From: REEB95 sp963785735
GTDB lineage: Bacteria > Pseudomonadota > Alphaproteobacteria > ATCC43930 > CGMCC-115725
Length of the DNA: 64,000 bases
Assembly (NCBI GenBank): GCA_963785735.1
Contig: CAWAWJ010000001.1
Coordinates: forward strand, 1,054,001 to 1,118,000
Direction of reading: 5' to 3'
The position numbers were made by a program, and so were the translations under genes. The notes beneath the pieces are model-generated. The model was not told where the DNA came from and searched no databases. It saw only the letters and a list, made by a program, of their open reading frames with translations. Numbering within the stretch: the first letter of the stretch is position 1; every line of letters begins with the position of its first letter. Shown here in pieces: positions 61,930-64,000 of the stretch.

Positions 61930-62873
61930 GGCGAAGACTCCTTGGCCAGGGGCACGCCGATGCGCTTGATTTCCCAGTCGAGGGCGATGCCGCTCTTCTC
62001 GAGCACGCGCCGGCGCACCTCTTCGCCCAACGCCTCGATGTCGGCCGCGCTCGCCTCGCCGGTATTGATGAGGAAATTCGCGTGCTTCGATGAAACCTGC
62101 GCGCCGCCATGCTTCAATCCCCGGCAGCCGGCCTTGTCGATCAGCTGCCAGGCCTTGAACCCCGGCGGGTTGGCGAAGGTCGAGCCGCCGGTGCGGGCGC
62201 GGATCGGCTGGCTTTCCTCGCGCGCGGCCTGGATCGCCGCCATGCGCGCGCCGATGGCCTTGGGCTCGTCGCGCTTTCCCTTGAAGCGGGCGGAGACGAA
62301 CACCCAATCCTCGGCCACGCCGCAATGGCGGTAGGACAGGTCCATCTCGGCCGGGGTCAGTTCGCGGAGCTTGCCCTTGGCGTCGAGCGCGGTGGCCGAA
62401 ACCAGCGCGTCCTTGAACTCGGCTCCATAGGCGCCGGCATTCATGCGCAAGCCGCCGCCGATGGTGCCGGGAATGCCGGAGAGGAATTCGAGCCCCGATA
62501 TTCCGGCGGCGCAGGCGCTGAGCGCCACGTTCAAATCGAGCGCGCCCGCCCCGGCGGAAATCTCATCGCCCTGGGCCTGGATATCGACGAAGCCCCGCCC
62601 GAGCCGCACCACCACGCCCTTCACGCCGCCGTCGCGGATCAGAAGGTTCGAGGCGACGCCGATCACCGTCACCTTCACGTCCTTGGGCTTCTGCGCCAGG
62701 AACTGGGCGAGGTCCTCTAAATCCATGGGCCGGAACATCACCTCGGCCGGGCCGCCGACCCTGAACCATGTCAATTGGGCCAAGGGCGCGTTCTCGGTCA
62801 GCCTGCCGCGCAGCTTCGGCAGGCGCTCGATCAGGCTTTTCGGGGCGGTGGGGGTGCGCTTCGCCGCCATCAT
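61926..62873 (-). CDS. murB: UDP-N-acetylenolpyruvoylglucosamine reductase
   Basis: 315 residues; start ATG 62873 overlaps the murC stop, with the next ATG (62870) equally possible. FAD-binding fold with LTWFRVGGPAEVMFRP, GVASNLLIRDGGVKGVV, GLEFLSGIPGTIGGGLRMNA and catalytic-region RTGGSTFANPPG with KHANFLINTG near the end. It lacks the extra loop of type I enzymes (type II by the short form). It reduces the enolpyruvyl group to lactyl, giving UDP-MurNAc. Confidence 0.97.
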   Translation of the reverse strand: MMAAKRTPTAPKSLIERLPKLRGRLTENAPLAQLTWFRVGGPAEVMFRPMDLEDLAQFLAQKPKDVKVTVIGVASNLLIRDGGVKGVVVRLGRGFVDIQAQGDEISAGAGALDLNVALSACAAGISGLEFLSGIPGTIGGGLRMNAGAYGAEFKDALVSATALDAKGKLRELTPAEMDLSYRHCGVAEDWVFVSARFKGKRDEPKAIGARMAAIQAAREESQPIRARTGGSTFANPPGFKAWQLIDKAGCRGLKHGGAQVSSKHANFLINTGEASAADIEALGEEVRRRVLEKSGIALDWEIKRIGVPLAKESSP

Positions 62874-64000
62874 TTGCGCTTCCTCTGCGGCGCGAGCGCC
62901 GCAAGCTCGCCCGGCAGCGCATTGGCCCAGTTGGTGATCGATCCCGCGCCCAGGCACACCACCAGATCGCCCGGCTTGGCCAGACCCTGGATCATGCCGG
63001 CGAGCTTCTCCGGGCCTTCAAGCGGCAGCACGTTGCGATGCCCGCGCGCCCGCATGCCCTCGACCAGCGCGTCGCGGCTCACGCCCTCGATGGGATTCTC
63101 GCCGGCGGCGTAGATGTCGGCCACCAGCACGGTGTCGGCGTCGTTGAAGCAGGTGCAGAATTCCTCGAACAGATGCTTGACGCGGCTGTAGCGGTGGGGC
63201 TGCACCACGGCGATGACGCTGCCCGAAGTGGCGCCCCGCGCCGCCTTCAACACCGCGGCGATCTCGACCGGGTGGTGGCCGTAATCGTCGATCACGGTGA
63301 CGCCGTTCGCTTCGCCGGTCTTGGTGAAACGCCGCTTCACGCCCTTGAATTCGCCGAGCGCCGCGCGCACCACGTCGTCGCCCAATCCCATCTCGTCCGC
63401 CACCGCCACCGCGGCGAGCGAGTTCTGCACGTTATGCGCGCCGAACATCGGCAGGCTCAGCCCCTTGATGGTGCGCGTCGTGTTCTCCTGCCGGTCGGCG
63501 ATCGTCACGTCGTAGCGCGCGCCTTGCGGCCCCAATTCGATCTCGACCGCGCGGATGTCGGCCTGGGGCGACAATCCGTAGGTGACGATGCGTTTTTCGC
63601 CGAGCTTCGAAATCATGCCCTGCACCACCGGATGGTCGATGCACAGCACGGACAGGCCGTAGAACGGGATGTTGGCGACGAAGCTCTCGAAGCCCTGATG
63701 CAGCGCCTCGACCGAGCCGTAATGGTCCAAATGCTCGGGATCGATGTTGGTTACGACCGCGATGGTCGAAGGCAGCTTGACGAAAGTCCCGTCGCTCTCG
63801 TCGGCCTCGACCACCATCCAGTCGCCCGCGCCCAGCCGCGCATTGGTGCCATAGGCGTTGATGATGCCGCCATTGATCACCGTCGGGTCGAGCCCGGCGG
63901 TTTCCAGAAGCGCGCCGATCATTGACGTGGTGGTGGTCTTGCCGTGGGTCCCGGCGACCGCGATCGCCCATTTGAGCCGCATCAGCTCGCCCAGCATCTC
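62870..64000 (-). CDS. murC: UDP-N-acetylmuramate-L-alanine ligase, 5' end outside window
   Basis: The frame is open to the right edge, so the N-terminal ~90-100 residues are missing. The visible 376 residues cover the Mur ATP-binding core (AIAVAGTHGKTTTTSM, EADESDGTF, NIDPEHLDHYGS, FGAHNVQNSLAAVA) and the C-terminal domain (VIDDYGHHPVEIAAVL, QPHRYSR). It adds L-Ala to UDP-MurNAc. It overlaps murB and heads the visible dcw run, which presumably continues with murG and ftsW outside the window. Confidence 0.98.
   Translation of the reverse strand, partial: EMLGELMRLKWAIAVAGTHGKTTTTSMIGALLETAGLDPTVINGGIINAYGTNARLGAGDWMVVEADESDGTFVKLPSTIAVVTNIDPEHLDHYGSVEALHQGFESFVANIPFYGLSVLCIDHPVVQGMISKLGEKRIVTYGLSPQADIRAVEIELGPQGARYDVTIADRQENTTRTIKGLSLPMFGAHNVQNSLAAVAVADEMGLGDDVVRAALGEFKGVKRRFTKTGEANGVTVIDDYGHHPVEIAAVLKAARGATSGSVIAVVQPHRYSRVKHLFEEFCTCFNDADTVLVADIYAAGENPIEGVSRDALVEGMRARGHRNVLPLEGPEKLAGMIQGLAKPGDLVVCLGAGSITNWANALPGELAALAPQRKRK

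Overview
The window is a high-GC (roughly two-thirds G+C by eye), gene-dense chromosomal segment of an alphaproteobacterium. Support comes from the gene neighbourhoods. A greA / Lrp-type regulator / trxB / LsrB-type LysR block and a carA-carB / yqeY-dnaG-rpoD block lie side by side. The 3' part carries the classic murC-murB-ddl-ftsQ-ftsA-ftsZ ... lpxC-bamD-recN-ligA order. A Rhodospirillales-like or related deep alphaproteobacterial lineage is plausible, but I cannot name a genus.

Layout. 1-1937: two secreted low-complexity proteins (the first cut by the window edge) and a CsgD-like LuxR regulator. 2025-11935: the redox/translation block lsrB-trxB ... lrp ... greA, interrupted by four envelope-glycan genes (an unknown protein, a GT39-like glycosyltransferase, a double PAP2 phosphatase, an ELM1-family protein) and by a low-GC nuclease-like gene. 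12018-21237: pyrimidine/arginine synthesis (carAB) facing yqeY, dnaG, rpoD and a CAT-anticodon tRNA. 21366-28060: transporters (SulP, MHS), a semialdehyde dehydrogenase, ettA and mlaC. 28381-32812: metF-metH. 32817-40590: a membrane permease with a methyltransferase-glycosyltransferase fusion, uvrD/pcrA, prmA, uppP and a CDF metal exporter. 40685-45667: a DUF1127 small protein, a polymorphic toxin with an immunity candidate, an aminopeptidase P and an extradiol dioxygenase-like protein. 45675-51392: ligA, recN, bamD, lpxC. 51586-57178: a lower-GC accessory segment (acyltransferase, orphan sensor kinase, AEC transporter, phenolic acid decarboxylase) wedged between lpxC and ftsZ. 57321-64000: ftsZ, ftsA, ftsQ, ddl, murB and the 3' part of murC.

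The core genes cover division and cell-wall precursor synthesis, outer-membrane assembly, replication/repair, transcription and one-carbon/methionine metabolism. Interest lies in the accessory pieces: a toxin-immunity locus whose toxin domain is split by a frameshift, a RecB-like PD-(D/E)XK protein of foreign base composition, a CsgD-like/secreted-protein locus, a helically phased CCTCG array before the ELM1 gene, a triple hairpin cluster, and a pair of 12-bp palindromes flanking the sensor kinase. Five genes (unknown gene at 3896-5804, mlaC, toxin, pepP, AEC transporter) each need exactly one base added or removed to read through. That is either genuine decay or residual assembly indels, and it limits conclusions about those genes. 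I found no insertion sequence, rRNA, CRISPR array or convincing riboswitch.
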